A program made the position numbers and the translations under genes. Source: Colius striatus (taxonomy: Eukaryota; Chordata; Aves; Coliiformes; Coliidae). Taken from it: a DNA stretch of 64,000 nt. The notes beneath the pieces were generated by a model. The model worked only from the letters and a program-made list of their open reading frames with translations. It was not told the origin of the DNA and made no database searches. The stretch spans positions 58,179,152 to 58,243,151 of the forward strand of contig NC_084763.1 of assembly GCF_028858725.1 (NCBI RefSeq), read 5' to 3'. Positions 47,101 through 55,366 of the stretch are shown here, piece after piece. Each line of letters starts with the position of its first letter. The first letter of the stretch is position 1.

Positions 47101-50100
47101 GTGCAAAAGCTGAAGTGCCCTGCGTGCGGGATGGAGACCAGGTCACCGCCCAGCAGCGACCCCTCCTTTGCCTCTGAGACCCTTACAGATTCAAAGCTAA
47201 CTTAGCAGCGATGCAGGTGGTGGGTGTGCACAGCAGAGGCTCACTCTGCATCCCACAGCAGCTGGAGTGAGCAGCAATTACCTGTCTCTCAGGGCATGGT
47301 TTCTGATCTCCTCCACGAGCTGGAAGACGCGGGACAGGGGCGAACGAAAGACATCGACAGCGAGGAAGTTCTTCTGCCACGGGGACACAGTGGCCTTCAC
47401 CAAGATCTGCTGGATGTAGGCCACAGGAGCACCAACATACTGTGGGGAAAACCAGAGGGACACGAGCACACACGGTGAGCGGGACGCTGCTCGGCGGCGT
47501 CAGACCGCAGCCTGGCGACCTTGCAGGAAGGGCTTTGCCACACCAGCTTTTCCTCTCCCAAATTAGAGGTGAAACATGACAGTACCGACCCAGCAAGAAC
47601 AAACAGAGTCTGTTTGTCAGAGGCACGAGGCCACTGACCACTCTGGCACGGGTCTGTTGCTCTGGTGAGGCAGAGGCTGCCAGCTCCTGCTGAATTCGGT
47701 ACTGGAAGGAAAGGCAGGAGCAGGGACTCATTGCCCCTCACCGATGCTCTCCCAGCACTGTGCTTCCCCCAGCCTGTGCTGACTCTGCTGTGTGCCACTG
47801 CAATCTCCTGGCCTCTGTGCCCAGGCTGCTGACCCTGCTCTATTAGCTGGACCAGGCAACAAAGCAGAAGGGAAGATTTAATCAGCCAGCAGCAGTCTGA
47901 GCTGACAGCACGGTGCAAAACGCTCTCTGTGGCACCAGGGAGAGCAGGAGGCAGCAAATGGTTTCAGTAACAGTGAGAAGAGCATGCATGAAGAGAGCAG
48001 AGAGCTGGAGGCATGAAAAGCCTTAAGCCAACAGGCAGCTTCTACTGAAGAGAGAGCCTGGAATGAAAAAGAGCAATGCAGGTTACAAAGGATGCTTTCA
48101 GAATTGTTTCCAGATTCCCTGGATCAAGTTCTCAGCCTTCCTGGAAAGCATCAGGGCTCCAGTTTGCTCACACAGAGGGGAAACCAATTCCTCACCCTTA
48201 ACAGAAGCCTGTCCCTCTGCCCCACCTGCATGGTACCTACCAGCAACTGAAAACCCCCTACCAAAGCAAACCAAATCCCACCTTCAGATGGTGCTCAGTC
48301 ATGTTGACGGAGCCTCGCTCCGCTCCCTACACCACACTGCAGCAGCTGGCTCCACAGACTGAGCCTTTGCCTGTCTGAATTCTAATTGCGGTGAAAAACT
48401 CTTGCTTGTGACCTGAAGAAAAAAGCCTGTGTCTTGGAGGTGAAGCCTAGACTACCTACAGCATCAGCTCAAAACCCCTTCGCTAGGGGCAACACTTTAA
48501 AGCCAAAGGAGAGAAAACTGCAGGCTCTGAGGGGTGGACAGTCTGTCTTCCACCTCCAGACCAGGGAGACTGGGACAGCTAGTTAGTGATCTTTGAAGGA
48601 TAAGCTGGTCAACAGCCAGAATCTAGATCTCTTCAGAGAGAATGTTGACACCACCAAAAGCACCAATGAGTGGTGACAGCCCTGTGAGTGACTGAATGCC
48701 ACTCTAATCCCTCCGAGGAGGCCAAGCAGCGAGTGTCAGCACAAGCCTTGTCCTGCTGCTCATGTGGCATTAGGAAACTGGGGCTTGTTATGCCAGAACC
48801 CATCATTAAACCTATTAAAGCTTTAAGAAGTGTGCTACTTGCCTTAGACAAAGTTATCCCTGAAAATAATGGGCTCTGAACAGCATCTCAGAGCTTTTAA
48901 CTCTTCCAAATGCCTCCCACCCATCCTCCGGACAGACAGGACTAACACAAGACACACAGCCCAAGCTTAGCAGTTGCACAAAGCACCACATCACCAGAGA
49001 TCCCTCCCACTGATTGCAGCAAAGCACAGGGAAGAATCAGAGATGTTTCATCCCCCCACTGGCCACCTCACACCCGCCAGGACCCTCAGCCTGGACTCAC
49101 CCAGTCCGGCCGCTCGCTGAGCTCCCCTTGCTGCACACCCGTGTCTGGAGAGGGTGGAGAGTAATCCTTCACTGGGGTGCTGTACTCCACAGGTCCTGTT
49201 CCAGGCAGTGGCAGCTTCAGCAGTGGGTAACTACAGTTAAAGCATAAGCAACAAACACACTGGGTTTCTTTTTTGAACCAGGCTTTTTAGACAGAAGAGC
49301 TGAGAAAAATGCACGTGCCATGAAAAACCAGCTGAGTGGAGCTAAATCCTGCCTCTGCAGGGCAGGAGACACAGCTGCAGTGCAGGAGGTCTCATGGCAA
49401 GCATGGGATGTGTTTCCCCAACACAAGGAAATGACTGGTCTCTCTCCCTTGCAAAGGGATAATGAAAAACCCTGGGAGAAGAAAGAGGGGAAGTGCTTGC
49501 AGGGCCTGAGCTGACTTGCTCTCCATCACCTGAACGTTAGCTGTGGTAAAAACATCAGTACAACTGTGCCTCAACCAGGCTGTGGGCAGCCCATACACAA
49601 GTGAGACACCCACTGTACCTGTTTCCCTGACCCAAACCCTCTGCTAATCACCTCCATTTCCTCATTAAGACCTCAACTCTTTCCAATATTTGTCATTAAC
49701 TTTACTGGTCCTCAAAGCACTTTGAACTGTAGCAACAAGGCACCAAAACAAGCCTGGAGAAGAGGAGCCTGAGGGCTGAGCTCACTCATGTTACAAACCC
49801 ATAAGGGTGGGTGTGAGGAGGCTGGAGCCAGGCTGTGCTCAGGGATGGCCAGTGACAGGACAAGGGGCAACGGGGACAAGCTGGAACAGAAGAGGTTCCA
49901 AAGCAACACAAGGAAAAGCTTCTTCCCTGCTGAGGTGAGGGAGCCCTGGCAGGGGCTGCCCAGATGGGCTGTGGAGGCTCCTTCTCTGCAGCCATCCCAA
50001 CCCAGCTGGATGAGTCCCTGTGTGCCCTGCTCTGGGTGGTGCTGCTCTGGCAGGGGGCTGCACTGGGTGAGCTTTGCAGCTCCCTCCCAGCCCTTGAGAG

Positions 50101-53100
50101 TCTGTGATGCTGTGAACTGTGAGCACCACAATGAGGCAGAGGACAGAACGTGTCTTTGTTGTCTGCTACACAATAATCTATCAGGCCTTCATCTCCTGAA
50201 ATATTTCCCTGTTTATAGCTGAACTCTTCTGACAAGATTGCCAGGATAAATACCAAGGCCTTGGAAGTGTTTCATGCAACACTGTTCATTTTGCCAGGGG
50301 TTGGACCATCGAAGGCCACGGAGGAGACAAGCAACAGCTAAAGCCCAGGCGTCAGGCTCAGCAGCAAAAGGCTGAGAAGGAACAATGACATGAGGGGCAA
50401 AGCTTGTCACATCTCTGTTTTACTCCTCTGACAAAAAGACATGGTCTAATTATTCCTGTTCCATTGTGCACTGGAAAGAGACAAGTAGCACCTAACTGTT
50501 TCCATTTCTCCATAAGCTAATGAGTCCTAATTCTAACACTCAGCACTACTCGGGACAGTGGGGTGTGACACTTCTCAGCCATGGCTCTGCTCTCACCTTC
50601 TCCAGGAGCACGAGCTTGTGTCTTTGGTGATACTGTCTTCATATTTTGAAAGAGGGGAGGCTGAGCTGAGCTGGGAGGCAGAAGCTGTTCCCTGGGAGGG
50701 TGCTGAGGCCCTGGCACAGGCTGCCCAGAGAGGCTGTGGCTGCCCCAGCCCGGCAGTGTCCAAGGGCAGCTTGGATGGGGCTGGGAGCAGCCTGGGCTGG
50801 TGGGAGGTGTCCCTGAGCTCTGAGGTCCCTTCCCACCCATCCAATCTGTGATTCCACATTTTACTGAGGCCAGAAGAGCTGTGGCAGCTGTGGTGGTAGC
50901 AGCCACTGCTCTGCAGCCCCCAGCACCAGGGCTCCCCAGCAGGTTGTCTGGCAGGCACACAAAACCAGCTGAGGCTATTTTTTGCTGTAACACCCGTTTT
51001 CAGCTGCTGCCTTCAGAGAAAAGGCCCCACAGGGAAGCCACATTGGAAGGATTTCAGTAGAAGGTTAACATGGCCCTGGCTGGCTGTGCACACCTACACT
51101 GAGCTCCTGCAGTCCTTGCTGCAACATGACCTAGATAGTAGAGGTTGCTCTTGGTATTGTTTTGCAGCAGAGCTCAGGACAAGACCTGCCACTGAGACTC
51201 TTCAGAAGCTCCCTCACCTGAAGCCCACTGCAAGGTGGACAGATGCCTCCAAAAGGGAGGCTGGGACGTGTGTTCACTGGGTGAGATGTCAGGAGCCACC
51301 TTTCTGACAGGTTTTGAGACTGATGGGAGAACAGAAAACCAGGCATCCCACCCTACATGTGCTGGGAGCTACTGCAGTGAGGTGCTCAGACATTGCTTCT
51401 TGAACTCATTCAGCCTCATGCAGGGGTGTGACACCGGCTCATCTTGTCAGGGGTACCCGAGACAGAGAGGGACAGAGTGAGAAAGAGCCACTGGGTGACA
51501 CAGAGGAACTCACCAGGCTCACTGCTACAGACCCCAACCTTACAGCATCATCTAAGAGATACTTAATAAAGCCCCAAAGCAAGTGGTGCTGCTGAGCCAT
51601 CAGAAGCATCGTGGCTTCCCCCAGCCACAGGGCACTGCACGACGGGACAGGCTCAAGTCCCCTCCACACACGCTTCTTGCCAAAGGCAGCAGCTGCTCTG
51701 GGGAGTTAGAGAAGCGTCTCCTGGCACTCAGGTTTCATTCTCCTCACAGCTCCCTTTGCTAAGAGGTGGTTTTTTGGACCATCAGGGAAAGAGGTGAACA
51801 GCAGAACAGAACCTGAAGCAAAACAGGACCTGGACCAAGTGATGGGAAAGCTGGAAGAGCAGCTGTGGGTTGAGAAGGGTTGTTTTTAGGGTGACAGTGC
51901 ACTTTGACACCGCTGCAAATCCAAGGTGAAGGAAGAACAGATCAGCTACAGTCAGTAATGCTGGAGCCAAGCAAGAGCACAGCTCAGTTACCAAGCATGA
52001 GGTAGGTTTGAGCAAAAAATGTTCATCCAACTGCTTTCCATATTTTCAAGACGGCTCAGAGGGCCAAGATGGAGCAGTGCCAGGTCAGCCTGAGGCAGCT
52101 GGCAGCTCCACAGAACTGCAACCCCTACAACTGCACATTCCTCCTCAGAATCGAGGCAGAGATCTCCTCCACCCCACAACAGTCTCTGGCTGGTGGATGT
52201 GAAGGGAAGTAGAGAGCTGCCAGGTCTTAGGTAACAGGGAAGGTGGTGATGTATCGCCCTAAAATAGCTACCACCTCCATTTTGCAACCTGCAGAACAGC
52301 TTTCAGCCTGCTCACAGCCTTGACTATCACCAGCTATCACACCTGAAAACCCACTGCTAATGAGATGTGAAACTTGATAAAAAGGGTCTTGCTGAAGGGC
52401 AGGGATCTGGCAGTTCCCTGGTTAGCCTTGCTAAGTGCATCAACAGCACCTGCCTCTGTTCAAATGACATTTGCCTTGTGCCATTTCCCACTGACAGGGC
52501 CCTCAACACATCTGCACTGCCAAGGTGAAGATCCCTCCTGCTCCGTGCTGCCGCCTCCCTCTCCCTGCAGAGCACGGTGCAGAGCTCGTTACACACAACT
52601 TGCTTCTAGTTTCACCACACAGACCCACAGGAGACTGTAATCCCAGTGGGCTGGGAGCATGAGGAGGCTGACAGCAACTCTGGTGGTCACACAAGGTAAC
52701 ACAAACCTGTCAGATGGTCAAACGGTCTCCCAGAACGAAACACACGTATGCACACACATGCAAAGGGGCTCTGCTCCCAGACAGCTCTACAGCTCTTCAG
52801 CACAGCAGAAAACACAGCTTCAGTCAAAGGATGAACACCCACACAGACCCACCCTGCTCCATTCTCCTAATCCTGCTCCACAGAGGTTTTACCTGGGAAT
52901 CCCTTCACTGGAAGCAACTCTTCAGAACTACACAGGGAGTTCGGATGCACCTCGATTGGCACCCTTAGGGGCATCACCTACTCTCTGAGCTGGGGAGGAG
53001 GAGTTACTCTTGTGTCAGAGGAGTGTAAGGGCCATTCTCATTCTACTAGGGGAAAAAAAAGCAGATCTTAATGCAGATCCACTGAAGTGGGATGATGAAG

Positions 53101-55264
53101 ACAAATGTCACCTACAAAGGCAAAGACGGGAAACAGGACATTAAACAAGCACAGCGTGTGTCAGTCGCTGTTCAGCAAAGAATGCTCCCTCTGGAGTGAA
53201 CACTGAGTGAGTGTTTGCACAGTCACTAAATATTTGAGGCTGGAGAAGCCCTTAAAGATGATGGAGTCCAACAGTTCCCCAGCACTGCCACAGCCACCAT
53301 GAACCCATGGCCTCAGCCCCACGGCTTTGGGATCCCTCCAGGGATGGGCACTCCCCCAGTGCCCTGGGCAGCCCCTGGCCGTGTTCACCCTCAGCCCATT
53401 GCCCTCAGCTCGTGGCTCCAGCCTGGCCAGATCCTGCTGCAGAGCACTTGGATCCCTCTGTAGAACCTTCATTATGGATCAAGGCCACGTCACTGTGAGC
53501 TGTGCCAGTAAACCAGGCAGGAGCCCCTGGGAGCTGAGACTTCTCCTGCAGGCAATATTTGGGTGCAGATACATGGAGGGAATCCAGGGCAACAGTTTTG
53601 GTCAGTGCAGTGCCCAACTCACCCAAAGGTGTCCCATCACCTTTACACCTTTGTCACACAGAAGGGCTAAACTCAGGCAGTGATTCCTCCCACGGGATGT
53701 AATGAGTTCCAGTTGTTAAGGGATTAGTGTTCAGCAGCTAGAGTTGCACAAGCCACGGGGATAACACTGTGTGCAGCCACACACCACCAGTATCAGATTA
53801 TTCCACTCAGAGCAAACAAGGAAGAGGCAGCTCCAGACTTCCAAGGATAGTTATCAAGTGCTCACTGTAAAGAGCAGCCCTGAATTTGAGCAAGCAAAGA
53901 CATACAGCACAAGCCAAAGCAGCTGAGGCACAGCACACTTACTGTGTCACTTTACAATGGAGCTGCATGAGCAAGATTCATTTCTTGTTTTAAATGAATG
54001 AACAACATGTGGACTGCAAGTGCAAAGCTGCCCAAACCCCAAAGCCAGGAGGAAACAGGAATTGCTCTCAAACCACTTGACAGCGAGGATCTGTGCTCCC
54101 CTCCCAGGAGGGAAGGAAGCCCCTTGGTAAAGGAACACGACCCTTACACTGGAGAAACTACAAAAGGAAGCTTAAAACCAATTCCTCTGAACTGTTTTGT
54201 GTCTCACAGCTCCTTTATAAACGTCACAGGCAGAGCAGAAGGCACAGACAGACACCTGAGGCTGGAGGCCAGCTCTGGAGGTCGGCAGCCTGAAGCTGCC
54301 TGGAGCAGGGCAGCCCCAGTCAGCGGCTCAGGGCTGGATCCAGATGGCTTCTCAGTATCTCCAAGGATGGAGCCTCCAACCACTTCTCTGGGGCACCTGC
54401 TCCAGCGCTTCACAACCTTAAAGCAAAACGGGGGCTGTTTTGTATAAGTAGAATCTCCTGTGTTTCAGCTTGTGGCCGTTGCCTCATGCCCTGTCCATGG
54501 GTGGTTAAGCCTGGCTCCCTTCCCTTTACAACCTCTCCTTGTGCATTTACACACATTGGTGAGAGCAGAGAGTTCACAGGGAGACACAACACGTGTGTGT
54601 CAAGGCAAGGGTGCAAAGAGAAGAGCACGAGCCCAAGGGAAAACGGGATGGGCAAGGATGGAGAGACCAGCTTCCCTCCTCCCCAGTTTCAATTCATGGC
54701 TCTGCAGTCCACCCCCAGCTGTTTGGGAATCACCTTTCTCACTTCACTTACTCAATTGGTTTTTACTGTTTACTGATTCAGCCACATGAAGATGCTCCAT
54801 CCCTGTCTCTTCTTTCGACCCACAAGAATTGACGACAGAAATCTATTAACTCCGATTAATAAACCCCCACAGAGCTTCTGGGATAGACCACGAGACAGGG
54901 AAACCTGAGCACACAGAATCACACAGACTCACACAATGGTGGGGTTGGAAGGGACCTGCAGAGCTCATCCAGTCCAACCCCCTGCAGAAGCAGCTCCCTC
55001 CTAGATCAGGTCCCACAGGGACGAGTCCAGGTGGGTTTTGCCTCCACACCCTCCCTGTGCAGCCTGTGACACTCGTGACATTGCTCTGAAAACCCTGCAA
55101 AGCAGCAGCACCCTGTGCCAACCAGGACTTGGTGTGACTTACCAGCAGGCCAGAATGCAGAGCCCAGTGAAGAGGATGATGGGGATGGGGTAGGAAGCAC
55201 ACAGCAGCCCGTGGCTGTAGAACGCCCGCGATATCCTCTCGCGCAGCTTTTCAGTCAGGGTCAT
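17110..55264 (-). CDS. SCAP: SREBP cleavage-activating protein (22 coding exons)
   Basis: SCAP escorts SREBP from ER to Golgi when sterols are low. Coding exons, 5' to 3': 55143-55264, 49101-49230, 47282-47439, 43876-44096, 41994-42099, 40900-41072, 40153-40279, 37069-37181, 36168-36262, 33104-33202, 31800-32102, 30763-31196, 30149-30340, 29257-29458, 27879-27994, 27232-27799, 24834-24919, 23793-23875, 19624-19790, 18832-18912, 18089-18295, 17110-17355. They join in frame to 4,029 nt, 1,342 residues (human 1,279). All introns are GT-AG except one GC-AG. The start [15 protein letters not shown] and the end [10 protein letters not shown] match the family. Key residues keep human numbering: N263 glycosylation site, YIYF 298-301, L315, D443, MELADL 447-452. 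The extra length lies in exons 11, 12 and 16. A 5' non-coding exon exists in mammals and is not found here. Confidence 0.97.
17356..18088 (-). other. SCAP intron 21
   Basis: Mostly occupied by the sense-on-plus CR1 copy at 17600-18057. The 240 bp next to exon 22 show no recognised feature. Confidence 0.75.
17600..18057 (+). mobile_element. CR1 LINE 3' fragment
   Basis: Contains gagttggggctgctcagcct, ggaggcagaagctgttccct and a 3' end around tctgggattctgggatt. Same subfamily as 50648-50858. Antisense to SCAP transcription. Confidence 0.85.
18296..18831 (-). other. SCAP intron 20
   Basis: Contains a short CR1 3' tail at about 18495-18570 (cagccccc, gttctggggttct). No other feature seen. Confidence 0.6.
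18931..19090. repeat. 20 bp x 8 tandem repeat next to SCAP exon 20
   Basis: Eight exact 20 bp units of the type ctgactgtcctggggcagcc (variants gagtg, ggtacagcc, gatacagcc). The array ends 18 bp upstream of the SCAP exon 20 acceptor on the transcript strand. Confidence 0.93.
19132..19366 (+). mobile_element. CR1 LINE 3' fragment
   Basis: Contains gctcaagctgccccagggga and the end aagggcttttccaacctcat. In SCAP intron 19, antisense to the gene. Confidence 0.85.
19815..23290. repeat. Higher-order (CA)n minisatellite in SCAP intron 18
   Basis: About 3.4 kb of (CA)8-20 tracts separated by a conserved spacer gctacagcctggctgcagca or its variants (gctatagcc, cctaaataagcacactc, agtgcacatac). Spacer variants recur in a fixed order: tgcacatac marks fall at 21569, 21855, 22114 and 22400, spacings 286, 259, 286, so a block of about 545 bp is itself duplicated. 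The array starts about 35 bp from the exon 19 acceptor. Open frames in it (His-Thr and Cys-Val runs) are artefacts. True length is likely to vary and to be collapsed or stretched in assembly. Confidence 0.95.
23291..23792 (-). other. SCAP intron 18, part without recognised features
   Basis: Five hundred bp between the (CA)n array and exon 18. No CR1 motif or tandem repeat was recognised. Confidence 0.55.
24076..24577 (+). mobile_element. CR1 LINE 3' end, young-looking subfamily
   Basis: Sense copy with ggagcatctgccttgtgctg, catgttacaaacccatcaag, gacaagctggaacagaagag and end gagagtctgtgattctgtg. Very similar to the copies ending at 15434, 50117, 57138 and 63143. In SCAP intron 17, antisense to the gene. 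Confidence 0.92.
24920..25427 (-). other. SCAP intron 16, part without recognised features
   Basis: Unique-looking sequence, AT-richer than its surroundings, between exon 17 and the minisatellite. No exon or repeat recognised. Confidence 0.55.
25428..27231. repeat. 33-34 bp minisatellite copying the SCAP exon 16 donor
   Basis: Roughly 50 units, estimated from length, each containing ctcctcacctccagcagctc or ctcctcacccccagcagctc followed by one of three short fillers (ccctgggctctg, ccctgagccctg, ccccagccccc). The array runs without a gap into exon 16. The unit contains the exon-intron junction itself (CTGGAG|gtgaggag on the SCAP strand), so the array looks like a tandem expansion of the 5' splice site. 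Confidence 0.95.
27232..27799 (-). other. SCAP: SCAP exon 16: insertion with HGGS repeats
   Basis: A 568 bp exon that encodes residues 865-1053. It holds an unconserved acidic/Gly/Ser-rich insertion, including [17 protein letters not shown] from a 12 bp unit (gagccgccgtgg on plus, 27463-27510). The conserved ends are [16 protein letters not shown] and [11 protein letters not shown]. Its 5' splice site (GAG|gtgagg at 27231) borders a large minisatellite built from the same junction. Confidence 0.9.
27995..29256 (-). other. SCAP intron 14
   Basis: Holds the CR1 fragment at 28060-28310; the following 940 bp look unique and contain no exon I can support. Confidence 0.65.
28060..28310 (-). mobile_element. 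CR1 LINE 3' end
   Basis: Antisense copy with tggggctggaagggccctgc, tccctcacctcagcaccaaa and cttgttatcccttatcctgt. Matches the copy at 2625-2905 in reverse. Confidence 0.85.
29570..30025 (-). mobile_element. CR1 LINE fragment
   Basis: Antisense copy with cttcttgcccaccagcccac, ggggcaggggcttgttcctg and a 5' part ending near ccatcagggaacttgctgag. Nearly identical to 42770-43082. In SCAP intron 13. Confidence 0.9.
30341..30762 (-). other. SCAP: SCAP intron 12 with GC-AG splice sites
   Basis: The exon 12 end reads CTGGCCAAAAG followed by gcaagt, and exon 13 begins ATACATCAGC after ctcag. Only this join restores the family residues ITLAKRYIS across the junction; no GT lies in the right place. GC donors with a strong gcaagt context are a known minor class. 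Confidence 0.88.
31385..31690 (-). mobile_element. CR1 LINE fragment (older subfamily)
   Basis: Antisense copy with tggcctccttggccacctgg, ccttattgacacccatggca and cctgcaaacgtgctgagggt. Different subfamily from the other copies. In SCAP intron 11. Confidence 0.75.
31800..32102 (-). other. SCAP: SCAP exon 11: COPII motif and expanded LQPHT repeat
   Basis: The exon encodes residues 449-549. Its first four residues complete the MELADL COPII-binding motif, split over the exon 10/11 junction. After a variable Pro/Arg-rich linker it carries five tandem seven-residue units ([35 protein letters not shown]). Human SCAP has one PHTITLQ. The exon then resumes the conserved [12 protein letters not shown] and [11 protein letters not shown]. 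Confidence 0.92.
31890..31994 (-). repeat. Coding 21 bp x 5 minisatellite in SCAP exon 11
   Basis: Five exact-length 21 bp units start, on plus coordinates, at 31890, 31911, 31932, 31953 and 31974; each begins ctgcagg and ends gg. The multiple of three keeps the frame. The sequence is cytosolic, in loop 6 just after MELADL. Confidence 0.95.
32225..32304. repeat. 20 bp x 4 tandem repeat in SCAP intron 10
   Basis: Unit gtttgtgcccacccgtgtca, four copies with one T-to-C change. Confidence 0.95.
32490..33060 (-). mobile_element. CR1 LINE 3' fragment with internal triplication
   Basis: Antisense copy with cacccctctcagggaaacag and tcagcctcccctggggcaac. At 32908-33027 a 40 bp segment (starting cagcactgacacagccctgg) is repeated three times exactly, a local expansion inside the element. 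In SCAP intron 10. Confidence 0.88.
33583..33745 (-). mobile_element. CR1 LINE 3' end
   Basis: Antisense copy with gctggagaagcccttcagga and ccccagggctttgggatccc. In SCAP intron 9. Confidence 0.82.
34688..34880 (-). mobile_element. CR1 LINE 3' end, young-looking subfamily
   Basis: Antisense copy with agggctggaagggacctgca, cagcccatctgggcagcccc and ccctcacctcaacagggaag. In SCAP intron 9. Confidence 0.88.
35487..35540. repeat. 27 bp x 2 tandem duplication
   Basis: The unit starting ctgcctcaaactcccagagg is present twice, in SCAP intron 9. Confidence 0.9.
35815..35955 (-). mobile_element. CR1 LINE fragment
   Basis: Antisense copy with cttgtcctgtcacctcatcc, acccttcaggtatttgtaag and ctgagcagccccaggtccca, the end of ORF2. 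In SCAP intron 9, about 210 bp upstream of exon 9's low end. Confidence 0.8.
36263..37068 (-). other. SCAP intron 8
   Basis: No repeat or exon recognised in these 806 bp. Confidence 0.55.
37182..38899 (-). other. SCAP intron 7, exon 8-proximal part
   Basis: About 1.7 kb of AT-richer unique-looking sequence without recognised repeat, exon or RNA gene. Confidence 0.55.
38900..39170 (+). mobile_element. Unclassified dispersed repeat, copy 1
   Basis: A block with gcacccaaatattgcctgca, ctgcctggtttactggcaca and gcagcaggatctggccaggc. It is almost identical, in inverse orientation, to 53376-53660. One frame around [17 protein letters not shown] looks like a LINE reverse transcriptase thumb, so it may be a distant CR1-type element. 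Confidence 0.7.
39268..39643. repeat. 38 bp x 10 minisatellite in SCAP intron 7
   Basis: Exact 38 bp period; each unit begins acagtgtgtggagctcaggg and continues with aggtgaggtgccagggga. Units are almost identical; the last two share a variant (ggcactcagg), and the first has ctcgggg. Confidence 0.96.
40280..41993 (-). other. SCAP introns 6 and 5
   Basis: Introns at 40280-40899 and 41073-41993, with exon 6 between them. No repeat recognised. Confidence 0.55.
42240..42370 (+). mobile_element. CR1 LINE short fragment
   Basis: Contains ctctcagtggtgcccaggga and caggacaagaggcaatgggc, the CR1 block before the 3' UTR. In SCAP intron 4. Confidence 0.75.
42645..43082 (-). mobile_element. CR1 LINE fragment(s)
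   Basis: Antisense. 42770-43082 repeats 29640-29960 with only a handful of differences by eye (for example gccgcccaccagcactgcca). The preceding 42645-42740 (gttaccccttgtcctggcac) is a more diverged piece, possibly a separate insertion. Confidence 0.85.
43083..43875 (-). other. SCAP intron 4, exon 4-proximal part
   Basis: No recognised feature in this 790 bp stretch. Confidence 0.55.
44097..47281 (-). other. SCAP intron 3
   Basis: 3.2 kb, largely unique sequence. A weak CR1-like scrap may lie at 44870-44940 (cagcagggtgagggagcttc). No exon or RNA gene recognised. Confidence 0.55.
47440..49100 (-). other. SCAP intron 2
   Basis: 1.66 kb without CR1 copies or tandem repeats that I can recognise, unlike most other introns here. 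Confidence 0.55.
49748..50117 (+). mobile_element. CR1 LINE 3' end, young-looking subfamily
   Basis: Sense-on-plus copy with ctggagaagaggagcctgag, catgttacaaacccataagg and end gagagtctgtgatgctgtga. In SCAP intron 1. Confidence 0.92.
50648..50858 (+). mobile_element. CR1 LINE 3' end
   Basis: Contains ggaggcagaagctgttccct, gaggctgtggctgccccagc and the end ccaatctgtgattcc. Same subfamily as 17600-18057. Confidence 0.88.
50859..53234 (-). other. SCAP intron 1, central part
   Basis: 2.4 kb without recognised repeats, exons or RNA genes. Confidence 0.5.
53235..53375 (-). mobile_element. CR1 LINE 3' end
   Basis: Antisense copy with gctggagaagcccttaaaga, cacggctttgggatccctcc and ending at ccctgggcag, where it joins the unclassified repeat that follows. 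Confidence 0.82.
53376..53660 (-). mobile_element. Unclassified dispersed repeat, copy 2
   Basis: Inverted near-identical partner of 38900-39170, sharing gcacccaaatattgcctgca and gcagcaggatctggccaggc in reverse complement. It abuts a CR1 3' end without a gap, which suggests both may belong to one composite element. Confidence 0.7.
54345..54510 (-). mobile_element. CR1 LINE 3' fragment
   Basis: Antisense, old: aaggatggagcctccaacca, ctggggcacctgctccagcg and gttgcctcatgccctgtcca. Confidence 0.75.
54913..55080 (-). mobile_element. CR1 LINE 3' end
   Basis: Antisense, with acaatggtggggttggaagg and gcagagctcatccagtccaa. It starts 60 bp inside SCAP intron 1 from the first coding exon. Confidence 0.88.
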
Positions 55265-55366
55265 CCTTAAGTGCCGTCACCTTGCGGCCATCCCGGAGCA
55301 CATCAGGGGCTTGGGCAACTGCAGCATGTGCAACACGTCAGCAAAGGCACTGCATCCACCTGGAAA
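55265..55366 (-). other. SCAP: SCAP 5' UTR part of the first coding exon (inferred)
   Basis: Minus-strand sequence tttccccctcccag at 55380-55367 is a good acceptor 102 nt upstream of the ATG. In mammals the SCAP ATG lies in exon 2 after a short UTR, so this is likely that exon. No transcript support is available here. Confidence 0.55.
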
